A stretch of 64,000 nucleotides of DNA, taken from contig NZ_RHNZ01000005.1 in the NCBI RefSeq assembly GCF_003946395.1, forward strand, positions 124,001-188,000, read 5' to 3'. Both the position numbers and the translations under genes were made by a program. How positions within the stretch are numbered: the stretch's first letter is position 1; each line of letters starts with the position of its first letter. The notes below the pieces were generated by a model. It ran no database searches, was not told the DNA's origin, and saw only the letters and a list, made by a program, of their open reading frames with translations. Origin of the DNA: Levilactobacillus fuyuanensis. GTDB taxonomy: Bacteria > Bacillota > Bacilli > Lactobacillales > Lactobacillaceae. Below, piece after piece: positions 1-8,301 of this stretch.

Positions 1-3
1 CCG

Positions 4-1512
4 ATGGGGAAGTACGTTCTCGGTGTTGACCTAGGAACGAGTGCCGTTAAGGTTTCCGCACTAGATCACAGTGGGCAGATTGTCGCCCAAGAGAGTTTTG
101 ATTATGATTTGATTCAGAAGAAGCCTGGCTACAACGAACAGAATCCAGAGGACTGGGTTTCTGGCACGACCGTTGCGATTGTGCGTTTGATTTTAAACGA
201 TCACTTAACGGCCAGCGACATTGAAGGCTTGAGCTTTTCCGGGCAAATGCACGGGTTAGTTCTGCTGGATAAGGACAAGAAGGTTCTGCGGCCATCCATT
301 CTGTGGAATGATACGCGGAGCACGCCACAACGTGAAGAAATCGAAGCCAAGATGGGTGACGAATTCGTTGATATTACGCGGAACCAACCACTGGAAGGGT
401 TCACGTTAACCAAGCTGTTGTGGGTTAAGGAAAACGAACCAGATATCTGGGCTCAGGCCAAGTACTTTGTTCTGCCTAAGGATTACGTGCGCTACCGCAT
501 GACTGGCAACCTGGCTATGGATTATTCCGATGCCACTGGGACCGTTCTGCTCGACGTTGCTAAGGGCGAATGGAGCAAGAAGATTTGTGATACCTTCGAT
601 ATTCCAATGAGCATGTGTCCACCATTGATCAAGTCTGTTGATTTCGCTGGGACGGTTACGCCGGCCTATGCCGAATTCTCTGGCTTGACCACGGACACCA
701 AAGTCTTTGGTGGGGCCGCCGACAATGCCGCCGGGGCCGTTGGTGCTGGGATTTTACACCCCAACATGGTCTTATCCAGTATCGGGACATCCGGTGTTGT
801 CTTGAAGTATGAAGACACGCCTGACGTAAATTACCATGGTGTCGTGCAATTCGAAGACCACGCTATTCCTGACAAATACTACTCCATGGGGGTTACTTTA
901 GCCGCTGGGTACTCACTCAGCTGGTTCAAGAAGACCTTCGCACCAAACGAAGACTTCACGGACTTCGTGTCGAGTGCTGCTAAGTCCACGGTCGGGGCAA
1001 ATGGGTTGCTCTACACCCCTTACATTGTGGGTGAACGGGCACCATATGCCGACGCTGACATCCGGGGGAGCTTTACCGGGGTCGATGGCACACACAAGCG
1101 CTACGACTTCGTTCGGGCCGTTCTGGAAGGCATCGTCTTCTCCTTCAGAGACTTGTTCGATATCTATGAAGAAAACGGTGGGGACTTCGATACGGTCGTT
1201 TCCATCGGTGGTGGGGCTAAGAGCCCACTCTGGCTACAGATCCAAGCCGACATCTTTAACCGTAAAGTTGTCAGCTTGAAGAACGAACAGGGTCCTGGCA
1301 TGGGGGCAGCGATGATTGCCGCCACTGGCCTGGGCTGGTTCGATTCCTTACAGGACTGTGCTGAAACCTTCGTTCACTTCGGCAAGGCTTACGAACCAAA
1401 CCCAGAGAACGCGGCTAAATATGCTAAAATGCACAAGATCTACAAGCAGGTCTACCAACAAACGAAGAGCATTAGTGCTCAGCTGTTGGATTACCGGCGT
1501 AAAGAACTTTAA
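4..1512 (+). CDS. xylB: Xylulokinase
   Basis: Phosphorylates D-xylulose to xylulose 5-phosphate with ATP, the second step of xylose breakdown before the phosphoketolase pathway. The 502-residue protein has the usual length and the two-lobed FGGY kinase layout: an N-terminal ATPase motif ([10 protein letters not shown], residues 7-16), the SGQMHGL substrate motif near residue 80, and a C-terminal lobe with [11 protein letters not shown]. The start is the ATG three bases from the window edge, so its ribosome-binding site and any upstream xylA lie outside. A terminator follows, and the next genes (transporter, GH120 enzyme, second transporter) belong to the same pentose pathway. Assignment is by family recognition; other FGGY kinases are less likely given the neighbours. 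Confidence 0.95.
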   Translation: MGKYVLGVDLGTSAVKVSALDHSGQIVAQESFDYDLIQKKPGYNEQNPEDWVSGTTVAIVRLILNDHLTASDIEGLSFSGQMHGLVLLDKDKKVLRPSILWNDTRSTPQREEIEAKMGDEFVDITRNQPLEGFTLTKLLWVKENEPDIWAQAKYFVLPKDYVRYRMTGNLAMDYSDATGTVLLDVAKGEWSKKICDTFDIPMSMCPPLIKSVDFAGTVTPAYAEFSGLTTDTKVFGGAADNAAGAVGAGILHPNMVLSSIGTSGVVLKYEDTPDVNYHGVVQFEDHAIPDKYYSMGVTLAAGYSLSWFKKTFAPNEDFTDFVSSAAKSTVGANGLLYTPYIVGERAPYADADIRGSFTGVDGTHKRYDFVRAVLEGIVFSFRDLFDIYEENGGDFDTVVSIGGGAKSPLWLQIQADIFNRKVVSLKNEQGPGMGAAMIAATGLGWFDSLQDCAETFVHFGKAYEPNPENAAKYAKMHKIYKQVYQQTKSISAQLLDYRRKEL

Positions 1513-1525
1513 GATGAATTATCGG

Positions 1526-1556
1526 AAGGTGTGGGAGAAATCCTGCACCTTTTTTG
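1526..1556 (+). terminator. Terminator after xylB
   Basis: An 11-bp stem (AAGGTGTGGGA with TCCTGCACCTT) around a GAAA loop is followed by a T run. It lies 14 bases after the xylB stop and separates xylB from the xylT promoter. Confidence 0.85.
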
Positions 1557-1741
1557 TCGGCCAAATGGTCATCTCACCTTTTAGCGGATTGACTATGGTC
1601 TGTAAATCTTCCAACAGTGACAGAACGTTCACTGAACTTTCAAAATAGTAAATATGAGTGGTAGCTACCGGCCTTTTACTAAACAATTCGGCGATGAAAC
1701 CAAGTGATTACTAAAACTTAACCGAAATTAATCAATTGTCT

Positions 1742-1831
1742 AGAAAACGCTTTCATTTTGATGAACAGCGTGCTATGATAGGCTCATGGTTGGTTGGGGT
1801 TATCAACCAACCAGCGTTAACCAACTTACAT
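1742..1831 (+). promoter_or_regulatory. xylT1 promoter with cre and inverted-repeat operator
   Basis: A cre-like site AGAAAACGCTTTCA (1742-1755) overlaps a -35 box TTTCAT (1751-1756); 17 bases later comes -10 TATGAT (1774-1779). A perfect 10-bp inverted repeat (TGGTTGGTTG, 1787-1796; CAACCAACCA, 1804-1813) covers the expected start point, followed by ACCAACTTACAT. The same order and spacing recur before the second xylT. The cre implies CcpA repression; the inverted repeat is inferred to be the operator of a XylR-type regulator. The rest of the 392-bp gap shows nothing else. Confidence 0.7.
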
Positions 1832-1904
1832 TTTTCAGCTATACTTTCTCTACATACTGCCACTGCTGACATGACGGCGCTTGCCGTACTAAGGAGCGAT
1901 ATCT

Positions 1905-3278
1905 ATGCGAAAAGTTTCGACCGGATTTGTTTACTTTTTCGGTGCATTAGGTGGATTGCTGTTTGGGTATGATACCGGGGTTATTTCCGGGGCCATTCTG
2001 TTTATCCAGAAACAAATGCACCTGGGTTCTTGGCAACAAGGTTGGGTTGTAAGTGCTGTGCTCTTGGGAGCCATCTTAGGGGCCGCCATTATTGGACCAT
2101 CCTCTGACCGTTTTGGTCGGCGGAAGTTACTGTTATTATCTGCAATTATTTTCTTCGTTGGGGCGTTAGGTTCCGGGTTTGCTGCGGGATTCTGGACCCT
2201 GATTATTTCACGGGTGATCTTGGGGATGGCCGTTGGTGCCGCTTCCGCCTTGATCCCAACGTACTTGGCTGAATTATCGCCTGCCGATCAACGGGGGAAG
2301 ATGTCTAGTCTGTTCCAACTGATGGTTATGACGGGGATTCTGTTCGCCTACATCACCAACTATGCCTGGGCCGGCATTGCCACCGGATGGCGTTGGATGT
2401 TAGGGTTCGCTGCAATTCCTGCCGCACTGTTGTTCTTAGGTGGGTTAGTCCTCCCCGAAAGTCCTCGGTTCTTAGTGAAGATGGGGCACTCTGACCAAGC
2501 GCGTGAAGTTTTGGATACCATGAACAAGCACAACACGCCGATCGTTGATAAGGAACTGTCTCAGATTGAAGAACAAGCCAAGATGAAGAATGGTGGTTGG
2601 ACTGAACTCTTTGGTAAGATGGTTCGACCTTCCCTGATTATTGGATTGGGTCTGGCCATCTTCCAACAAGTCATGGGGTGTAATACGGTGCTGTACTACG
2701 CGCCAACCATCTTTACCGATGTTGGTTTTGGGGTTAACGCCGCGTTACTGGCTCATATCGGGATCGGGATCTTTAACGTGATTGTGACGGCGATTGCCGT
2801 GATGATCATGGATAAAATTGACCGGAAGAAGATGCTGATTGGTGGGGCCATCGGGATGGGGGTTTCCCTGTTCGTCATGAGTATCGGGATGAAGTTCTCC
2901 GGTGGTTCGCAAGCCGCAGCTATCATCTCCGTAATCGCTTTGACCATCTACATTGCTTTCTTCTCCGCAACTTGGGGTCCGGTTATGTGGGTGATGATTG
3001 GTGAAGTCTTCCCACTGAACATTCGTGGGCTGGGGAATTCCTTCTCCAGTGTGATTAACTGGTCTGCCAACATGGTTGTTTCCCTGACGTTCCCCGCATT
3101 GCTGAACTTCTTTGGAACCGGGAGCCTGTTCATCGGTTACGGAGTCCTTTGCTTCCTGTCCATCTGGTTCGTGAAGGTCAAGGTCTTCGAAACGCGGAAC
3201 CGTTCGCTGGAAGAAATCGAAGCAACGTTACGGGAAAAAGCCGGTGTCGGCGAAGAAAATTTGAGTTCTGCTAAATAA
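1905..3278 (+). CDS. xylT: D-xylose/H+ symporter, copy 1
   Basis: Major facilitator superfamily sugar porter of 457 residues that imports D-xylose with protons. Visible marks are the sugar-porter motifs SSDRFGRRK after the second membrane segment and LPESPRFL before the central loop, a FQQVMGCNT stretch in helix 7, and twelve hydrophobic segments. The C-terminal tail ETRNRSLEEIE is shared with copy 2. The ATG follows AAGGAG. By eye about nine in ten residues match copy 2 (6068-7438); differences cluster around helix 5 (YAWAGIATG versus YSFSGMYTG) and in the cytoplasmic loop and tail. It lies between xylB and the GH120 enzyme, which fits uptake of xylose or short xylo-oligosaccharide products. 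Xylose as substrate is inferred from family and context. Confidence 0.9.
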   Translation: MRKVSTGFVYFFGALGGLLFGYDTGVISGAILFIQKQMHLGSWQQGWVVSAVLLGAILGAAIIGPSSDRFGRRKLLLLSAIIFFVGALGSGFAAGFWTLIISRVILGMAVGAASALIPTYLAELSPADQRGKMSSLFQLMVMTGILFAYITNYAWAGIATGWRWMLGFAAIPAALLFLGGLVLPESPRFLVKMGHSDQAREVLDTMNKHNTPIVDKELSQIEEQAKMKNGGWTELFGKMVRPSLIIGLGLAIFQQVMGCNTVLYYAPTIFTDVGFGVNAALLAHIGIGIFNVIVTAIAVMIMDKIDRKKMLIGGAIGMGVSLFVMSIGMKFSGGSQAAAIISVIALTIYIAFFSATWGPVMWVMIGEVFPLNIRGLGNSFSSVINWSANMVVSLTFPALLNFFGTGSLFIGYGVLCFLSIWFVKVKVFETRNRSLEEIEATLREKAGVGEENLSSAK

Positions 3279-3289
3279 GTGAGCTAACC

Positions 3290-3323
3290 GAGGGACCATT
3301 CCGGTGAGGATGGTCTCTTTTTT
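3290..3323 (+). terminator. Terminator after xylT copy 1
   Basis: Hairpin GAGGGACCAT / ATGGTCTC with a GC-rich loop and a run of six T, 12 bases after the stop codon. Confidence 0.85.
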
Positions 3324-3485
3324 GGGGGGAACGGTAATTTTTAGAAAACTGTGACTGCATTTAGGCTAGTCACAAAGACTGGTTGGACGAGGGGGACTGG
3401 TGATTTGACCAACTATTCAGGATAACTATCCAAAAAAACGGATATTTCTGCAAACAATTAGAGACTGATTCGACTACACTAATAA

Positions 3486-3500
3486 ATGTAAGCGCTTCAT
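3486..3500 (+). promoter_or_regulatory. cre-like site upstream of the GH120 gene
   Basis: ATGTAAGCGCTTCAT resembles a CcpA site but is one base short in its right half. It lies about 95 bp before the GTG start. Catabolite control fits the neighbours; the exact promoter could not be fixed. Confidence 0.4.
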
Positions 3501-3593
3501 TAAAGTGCAATGCGGACGACTGGCCAGTAACCAAGTACGTGATAGATAGTTGGTCGTCCATGTATATACTGAATATTGAGGAGGCATTCAATC

Positions 3594-5627
3594 GTGAAAA
3601 TTTATGTTGATGCAAAAGCCATCCATGATGGTAACGGGACCAAGAAGGCACCATTTAAACAAATTAATGAGGCTGCGCAGGTTGCCCAGCCAGGTGATAA
3701 GGTGCTCGTCTTCCCTGGGACCTATCGGGAATACGTTAACCCTAAGAATGGTGGGACGGACGATGACCGGATTACCTATCGGAGTGTTGAACCCTTAAAG
3801 GCCATCATTACGGGTGCTGAAGCCGTTAAGAACTGGCAACAATACCAAGGTAATGTTTGGGTCGCTCGGATCAATAACGGGTTGTTCGGCTCGTATAATC
3901 CATATACCGAATTTGTTATGGGTGACTGGTACTTCGGACCGGTGAACAAGCATACCGGTGCGGTCTACATGAACGATCGTCAATTCTACGAAACCACGTC
4001 ATTGGAAGACTGTATTGAAGCGAAAGTTTATGGCCGTTCATGGGAACGGAAGAATTCCGTTTACAAGTGGTATACCGAACAGGATACCGGCCGGAATGAA
4101 ACGGTTATTTACGCTAACTTCCAAGGCAAGAATCCTAACAAAGAAACGGTTGAAATCAACGTTCGGCGTGAAGTCTTCATGCCACAAGAGACAGGCATCA
4201 ATAACATTACGGTTAGTGGTTTCAATGTCAACAAAGCGGCTACGACTTGGGCACCGCCTGCATCTTATCAAGATGGGATGATCGGACCACATTGGTCTCG
4301 CGGCTGGATTATTGAAGACTGTGACATTAGCCATAGTCGGTGTGCCGGTATTTCCTTAGGGAAGTACGAAGATCCGGTGAATAACCAATACTTTACTTAC
4401 AAGCATGTGAAGAGTCCAACTCAAATGGAACGGGACGCAGTTTGTCGCGGTCAATACCATGGTTGGCTGAAGGAAAACATCGGCCATCACATCATCCGTC
4501 GCAACAACATTCACCACTGTGAACAAGACGGAATCGTTGGTCGTCAAGGTGGGGTCTTCAGTATTATCGAAGACAACCACATTCACGACATCAACAACAT
4601 GCAAGAATTAGCTGGTGCTGAAATCGCCGGGATTAAGATGCACGCCGCTATCGACGTCATTATCCGCCGTAACCACATCAACGATTGCACGATGGGTATC
4701 TGGACCGACTGGGAAGCGCAAGGAACCCGGATCACGCAAAATCTGTTGGATCACAACTATGCGCCAACTGGCACTGCAGAACGGATCGTTGGGGCGATGC
4801 AAAGCCAAGACATCTTCGTTGAAGTTGGTCATGGGCCAACCTTGATCGATAACAACCTGCTGTTGTCTAAAGCATCATTACGGTTGGCAACACAGGGTGT
4901 CGCCTGCGTTCACAATCTGATATTGGGATCCATTACCTCCATTGGGGCCAACACGGACTTCACTGTAGATGGCAAGAACCAACCACGGTTCACACCTTAT
5001 CACATTCAACACCGAACTGAAGTTGCCGGCTTTATGACGATCCTCCACGGGGATGACCGCTTCTACAACAACATCTTCGTTCAGAACTGGCCAGTTGAAA
5101 AACCAGAAGAGGAGACGGTTGTTGATCGTGAACACGAAGATACGGAACAAGTTGGGACCAATGGCTTCGATGAGTATCCAACCTACGACGAATGGTATGC
5201 CCAATTCAAGAACGTCAACGGGACGTTTGCCAAGGAAACCGATATGTTTGACTTGATGAGTGCCCATTATGGTCATTTGCCAGTCTGGGCTGCCGGGAAT
5301 GTTTACTTCAACGGGGCTAAGGCTTGGAAGAAGGAAACGGATAACCTGGTCAACACCAGCGACAAAGTTTCCGTCGAATTGGTCGAAGATGGCGACAAGG
5401 TTGCTTTGAAGACCAACCTGTATGACCTGATTGGGGACTACTACGAAGGTGTGATTACGACCGACACCTTGGGTGAAGCCTTCGAGCCAGAACAACGTTA
5501 CGAACAACCAAATGGTGATGACATCATCTTTAACGAGGATTACTTCGGTAACCATCGTGGGGTTTCAACTGTTCCAGGACCATTCGTATCAGGCAAGGAT
5601 GCGGATGAAAGTCTTTGGAAAGACTAA
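3594..5627 (+). CDS. GH120-type beta-xylosidase (parallel beta-helix)
   Basis: Predicted intracellular hydrolase of xylo-oligosaccharides. The 677-residue protein lacks a signal peptide and starts with a parallel beta-helix entry (MKIYVDAKAIHDGNGTKKAP), followed by repeated short Asn/His/Asp-rich coils such as IRRNNIHHCEQDGIVG. From recalled family knowledge, GH120 enzymes use an Asp in an IWxDW motif as nucleophile and a Glu in a FVEVxHGP motif as acid/base. Here these are Asp372 (GIWTDWEAQ) and Glu410 (DIFVEVGHGP). The spacing is 38 residues, about 15 longer than I recall for the founding enzyme. Start: GTG at 3594 preceded by GAGGAGG at 3578; an upstream TTG would place the ribosome-binding site inside the gene. 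It sits between two xylose transporter genes. Family call is good; substrate is inferred. Confidence 0.8.
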   Translation: MKIYVDAKAIHDGNGTKKAPFKQINEAAQVAQPGDKVLVFPGTYREYVNPKNGGTDDDRITYRSVEPLKAIITGAEAVKNWQQYQGNVWVARINNGLFGSYNPYTEFVMGDWYFGPVNKHTGAVYMNDRQFYETTSLEDCIEAKVYGRSWERKNSVYKWYTEQDTGRNETVIYANFQGKNPNKETVEINVRREVFMPQETGINNITVSGFNVNKAATTWAPPASYQDGMIGPHWSRGWIIEDCDISHSRCAGISLGKYEDPVNNQYFTYKHVKSPTQMERDAVCRGQYHGWLKENIGHHIIRRNNIHHCEQDGIVGRQGGVFSIIEDNHIHDINNMQELAGAEIAGIKMHAAIDVIIRRNHINDCTMGIWTDWEAQGTRITQNLLDHNYAPTGTAERIVGAMQSQDIFVEVGHGPTLIDNNLLLSKASLRLATQGVACVHNLILGSITSIGANTDFTVDGKNQPRFTPYHIQHRTEVAGFMTILHGDDRFYNNIFVQNWPVEKPEEETVVDREHEDTEQVGTNGFDEYPTYDEWYAQFKNVNGTFAKETDMFDLMSAHYGHLPVWAAGNVYFNGAKAWKKETDNLVNTSDKVSVELVEDGDKVALKTNLYDLIGDYYEGVITTDTLGEAFEPEQRYEQPNGDDIIFNEDYFGNHRGVSTVPGPFVSGKDADESLWKD

Positions 5628-5679
5628 GTAATTAAAATATTCATATTTCAAAGCAACATGATTTTTGTGTTGCAGTTGG

Positions 5680-5718
5680 GATTCTTACTAGGAAGAAATT
5701 CTAGTGAGAATCTTTTTT
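5680..5718 (+). terminator. Terminator after the GH120 gene
   Basis: Twelve-bp stem GATTCTTACTAG / CTAGTGAGAATC with one G-T pair and a T6 tail. Confidence 0.9.
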
Positions 5719-5766
5719 ACGCGTTATCATCAGCTTAACTATCCTGTATGTATTTTTAACAATCTT

Positions 5767-5789
5767 TCTGTACAGGTTGTGTAAAGGTC
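5767..5789 (+). repeat. 23-bp direct repeat, copy 1
   Basis: TCTGTACAGGTTGTGTAAAG followed by GTC. A second copy with one difference lies at 7543-7565, so the two copies bracket the second xylT gene and its promoter. Role unknown; it may mark the duplicated or inserted segment or be a shared control site. Confidence 0.6.
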
Positions 5790-5930
5790 GGGATTGTTAT
5801 GGCTAAACGTTGACTGATAGGAAATGGATCATGGCAGATAAAACCGGATGAATCATTTAATCAGTGAAATGAAAATAGTATATTAGCTTTCACGGCTTTA
5901 GCAATCGTTGTGAATAATCTAACTTTTTCT

Positions 5931-6022
5931 GGTAAACGCTTTCAAAAATACAATGTAAGTGCTATCATAGATAACGTAGTTGGTTGCCGCAATCAACCAA
6001 CGAGAAAATTACCAACTTACAT
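5931..6022 (+). promoter_or_regulatory. xylT2 promoter with cre and inverted-repeat operator
   Basis: A cre-like GGTAAACGCTTTCA (5931-5944) overlaps -35 TTTCAA (5940-5945), 17 bases before -10 TATCAT (5963-5968). An 8-bp inverted repeat GTTGGTTG / CAACCAAC (5979-5986, 5994-6001) and ACCAACTTACAT (6011-6022) follow, matching the first xylT promoter element for element. CcpA control and a XylR-like operator are inferred. The rest of the 440-bp gap holds the terminator and the direct repeat. Confidence 0.7.
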
Positions 6023-6067
6023 ATTGCATAATTCTGGCGGCGAAAACCGTGAAAAGGAAGTAATATA

Positions 6068-7438
6068 ATGCGAAAGGTTTCGACTGGTTTCGTTTACTTC
6101 TTCGGTGCCCTTGGTGGACTTCTCTTTGGGTATGATACCGGGGTAATTTCAGGAGCTATTCTCTTTATTCAGAAACAAATGCACTTAGGTTCTTGGCAAC
6201 AAGGCTGGGTCGTAAGTGCCGTACTGTTGGGTGCCGTTTTGGGTGCCGCAATCATCGGACCATCTTCTGACCGATTTGGTCGGCGGAAGCTCTTACTGTT
6301 ATCTGCTATTATCTTCTTCATTGGGGCTTTAGGCTCTGCGTTCTCACCAGAGTTCTGGACGCTGATTGTGTCACGGATCATCTTAGGGATGGCCGTTGGT
6401 GCCGCCTCTGCCTTGATTCCAACGTACTTGGCTGAATTGTCACCTGCTGATAAGCGTGGGACCATGTCCAGTCTGTTCCAGTTGATGGTTATGACCGGTA
6501 TTCTGTTCGCCTACATCACCAACTACTCCTTCTCTGGCATGTACACTGGCTGGCGTTGGATGTTAGGGTTTGCTGCTATTCCAGCCGCACTGTTGTTCTT
6601 AGGTGGGTTGGTCTTACCAGAAAGTCCTCGTTTCTTAGTCAAGATGGGTCACATTGACACCGCTCGTGAAGTCTTGGATACCATGAACAAACACAATACC
6701 AAGGCCGTTGACAAAGAACTTGTGCAAATTCAAGAACAAGCCAAAATCGTCAGTGGTGGCTGGACTGAACTCTTCAGTAAGATGGTTCGTCCTTCACTCA
6801 TCATTGGTTTAGGTTTAGCTATTTTCCAACAAGTCATGGGTTGCAACACCGTGTTGTACTACGCACCAACCATCTTTACTGATGTTGGTTTCGGGGTCAA
6901 CGCCGCCTTACTTGCCCACATTGGGATTGGGATCTTCAACGTTATCGTTACTGCCGTGGCCGTTATGATCATGGATAAAGTTGACCGTAAGAAGATGCTG
7001 ATCTACGGGGCCATTGGGATGGCCGTTTCATTGTTCGTCATGAGCTTCGGGATGAAGTTCTCCGGTGGTTCTCATGCCGCTGCAATTATCTCCGTCATCG
7101 CCTTGACCATCTACATTGCCTTCTTCTCTGCAACTTGGGGTCCTGTAATGTGGGTTATGATTGGTGAAGTCTTCCCATTGAACATTCGTGGGTTAGGGAA
7201 CTCCTTCTCCAGTGTTATCAACTGGGGTGCTAACATGGTCGTTTCCTTGACGTTCCCATCCTTACTGGACTTCTTCGGTACTGGGAGCTTGTTCATCGGT
7301 TACGGTGTGCTTTGCTTGTTCGCTATCTGGTTTGTTCATGCCAAGGTCTTCGAAACGCGGAACCGTTCTCTGGAAGAGATCGAAGCTACGTTACGTGCCA
7401 AGGCTGGTGAACCAGAAACCGCTCACGCTACGAAATAA
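6068..7438 (+). CDS. xylT: D-xylose/H+ symporter, copy 2
   Basis: Second sugar-porter family xylose symporter, 456 residues, nearly the same as copy 1 in its membrane segments and motifs (SSDRFGRRK, LPESPRFL, FQQVMGCNT). Differences are concentrated in the loop after helix 4, the loop with VDKELVQIQEQAKIV, and the last ten residues. The ATG follows GGAAG. It has its own promoter of the same design as copy 1, which suggests duplication of promoter and gene together. Third-position codon choices differ at many sites, so the duplication is not very recent or the copies have drifted. Separate affinities or pentose preferences are possible but cannot be read from sequence. Confidence 0.9.
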   Translation: MRKVSTGFVYFFGALGGLLFGYDTGVISGAILFIQKQMHLGSWQQGWVVSAVLLGAVLGAAIIGPSSDRFGRRKLLLLSAIIFFIGALGSAFSPEFWTLIVSRIILGMAVGAASALIPTYLAELSPADKRGTMSSLFQLMVMTGILFAYITNYSFSGMYTGWRWMLGFAAIPAALLFLGGLVLPESPRFLVKMGHIDTAREVLDTMNKHNTKAVDKELVQIQEQAKIVSGGWTELFSKMVRPSLIIGLGLAIFQQVMGCNTVLYYAPTIFTDVGFGVNAALLAHIGIGIFNVIVTAVAVMIMDKVDRKKMLIYGAIGMAVSLFVMSFGMKFSGGSHAAAIISVIALTIYIAFFSATWGPVMWVMIGEVFPLNIRGLGNSFSSVINWGANMVVSLTFPSLLDFFGTGSLFIGYGVLCLFAIWFVHAKVFETRNRSLEEIEATLRAKAGEPETAHATK

Positions 7439-7457
7439 TTTAAATCATGTTTGAAAT

Positions 7458-7488
7458 GAGGTTGTTCCTGAGAGGGCAACCTCTTTTT
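7458..7488 (+). terminator. Terminator after xylT copy 2
   Basis: Stem GAGGTTG / CAACCTC with a 12-base loop and a T5 tail. Confidence 0.85.
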
Positions 7489-7542
7489 ATTGTCGTCGAA
7501 TAAGGTAACTTTACCGGACGCAGATGTTGTTTTCACCTTGAT

Positions 7543-7565
7543 TCTGTACAGATTGTGTAAAGGTC
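7543..7565 (+). repeat. 23-bp direct repeat, copy 2
   Basis: TCTGTACAGATTGTGTAAAG followed by GTC; differs from the 5767-5789 copy at one position. It lies about 100 bp after the second xylT. Confidence 0.6.
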
Positions 7566-7671
7566 AATATGATATTTGTAATAACGGGGAAGTGACGGGT
7601 TTTAGCCGCAGTCAGTCGTCGAAAAATGCTATACTGATGGGGACTTAATCAAACCATTTAGGGGTGACATG

Positions 7672-8046
7672 ATGATTGCTGAATTTGAAGACTATCTTGC
7701 TAAAATTGAAGACGTTGAGCACCAAGCCCGTGTCCGCGAGGTTTTGAACTGGGTGCAGACATCCTTCCCACAGTTGGAACAGCGGTATGCGTGGAATCAG
7801 CCGATGTTTACTGACCACGGCACGTTTATCATTGGCTTTAGTGTCGCCAAGCCACACATGGCTTTTGCACCAGAAGGCGTTGTCATGACGCAGTTTGCCG
7901 ATCAGATTGCCGCTGCCCACTATAATCCCGGCAAGAAGTTTGGCCGCATCAAGTGGACCCAACCAGTCGATTACGACTTGCTCCATCAGATGATTGCCTT
8001 TAACATTGCTGATAAGGCCGATTGTGAGACCTTTTGGCGTAAATAA
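7672..8046 (+). CDS. DUF1801 (YdhG-like) protein
   Basis: Small cytoplasmic protein of 124 residues with the DUF1801 pattern: an N-terminal helix (DYLAKIEDV), a WNQPMFT strand motif, and HMAFAPEG further on. The family includes the Bacillus YdhG type, sometimes called iron chaperones because of a distant frataxin-like fold; the true role is unsettled. AGGGGTG at 7660 favours the second of two adjacent ATG codons (7672). It has no obvious operon partner, standing alone between the xylose block and yfhO. Confidence 0.75.
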   Translation: MIAEFEDYLAKIEDVEHQARVREVLNWVQTSFPQLEQRYAWNQPMFTDHGTFIIGFSVAKPHMAFAPEGVVMTQFADQIAAAHYNPGKKFGRIKWTQPVDYDLLHQMIAFNIADKADCETFWRK

Positions 8047-8301
8047 TTGCGTGCGGGTTGGGTGTCCCTGAGGGGATACGCGGTCCGTTTTTGTTCGGAT
8101 ATTAAATAATTTCTGCAAGCGAAATTTACATTTTGGGTGGCCCAATTATCAACTGGTAAATGGTACAATGAAAAATGAGAAAGCTACCTGGAGATATTTG
8201 GGTAGCAAATACGATGCAAGTAAGCCCAGTACAGGTTATCAGGGGACAGCTTTAGCAGAGCTTACGACGGAGTAGCTTGAGTTCGGGGAGATTTTAGAAA
8301 A

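Noticed and set aside
4878-5555. 225-codon minus-strand frame
   Set aside because: Fully antisense to the GH120 gene, no ribosome site or family similarity.
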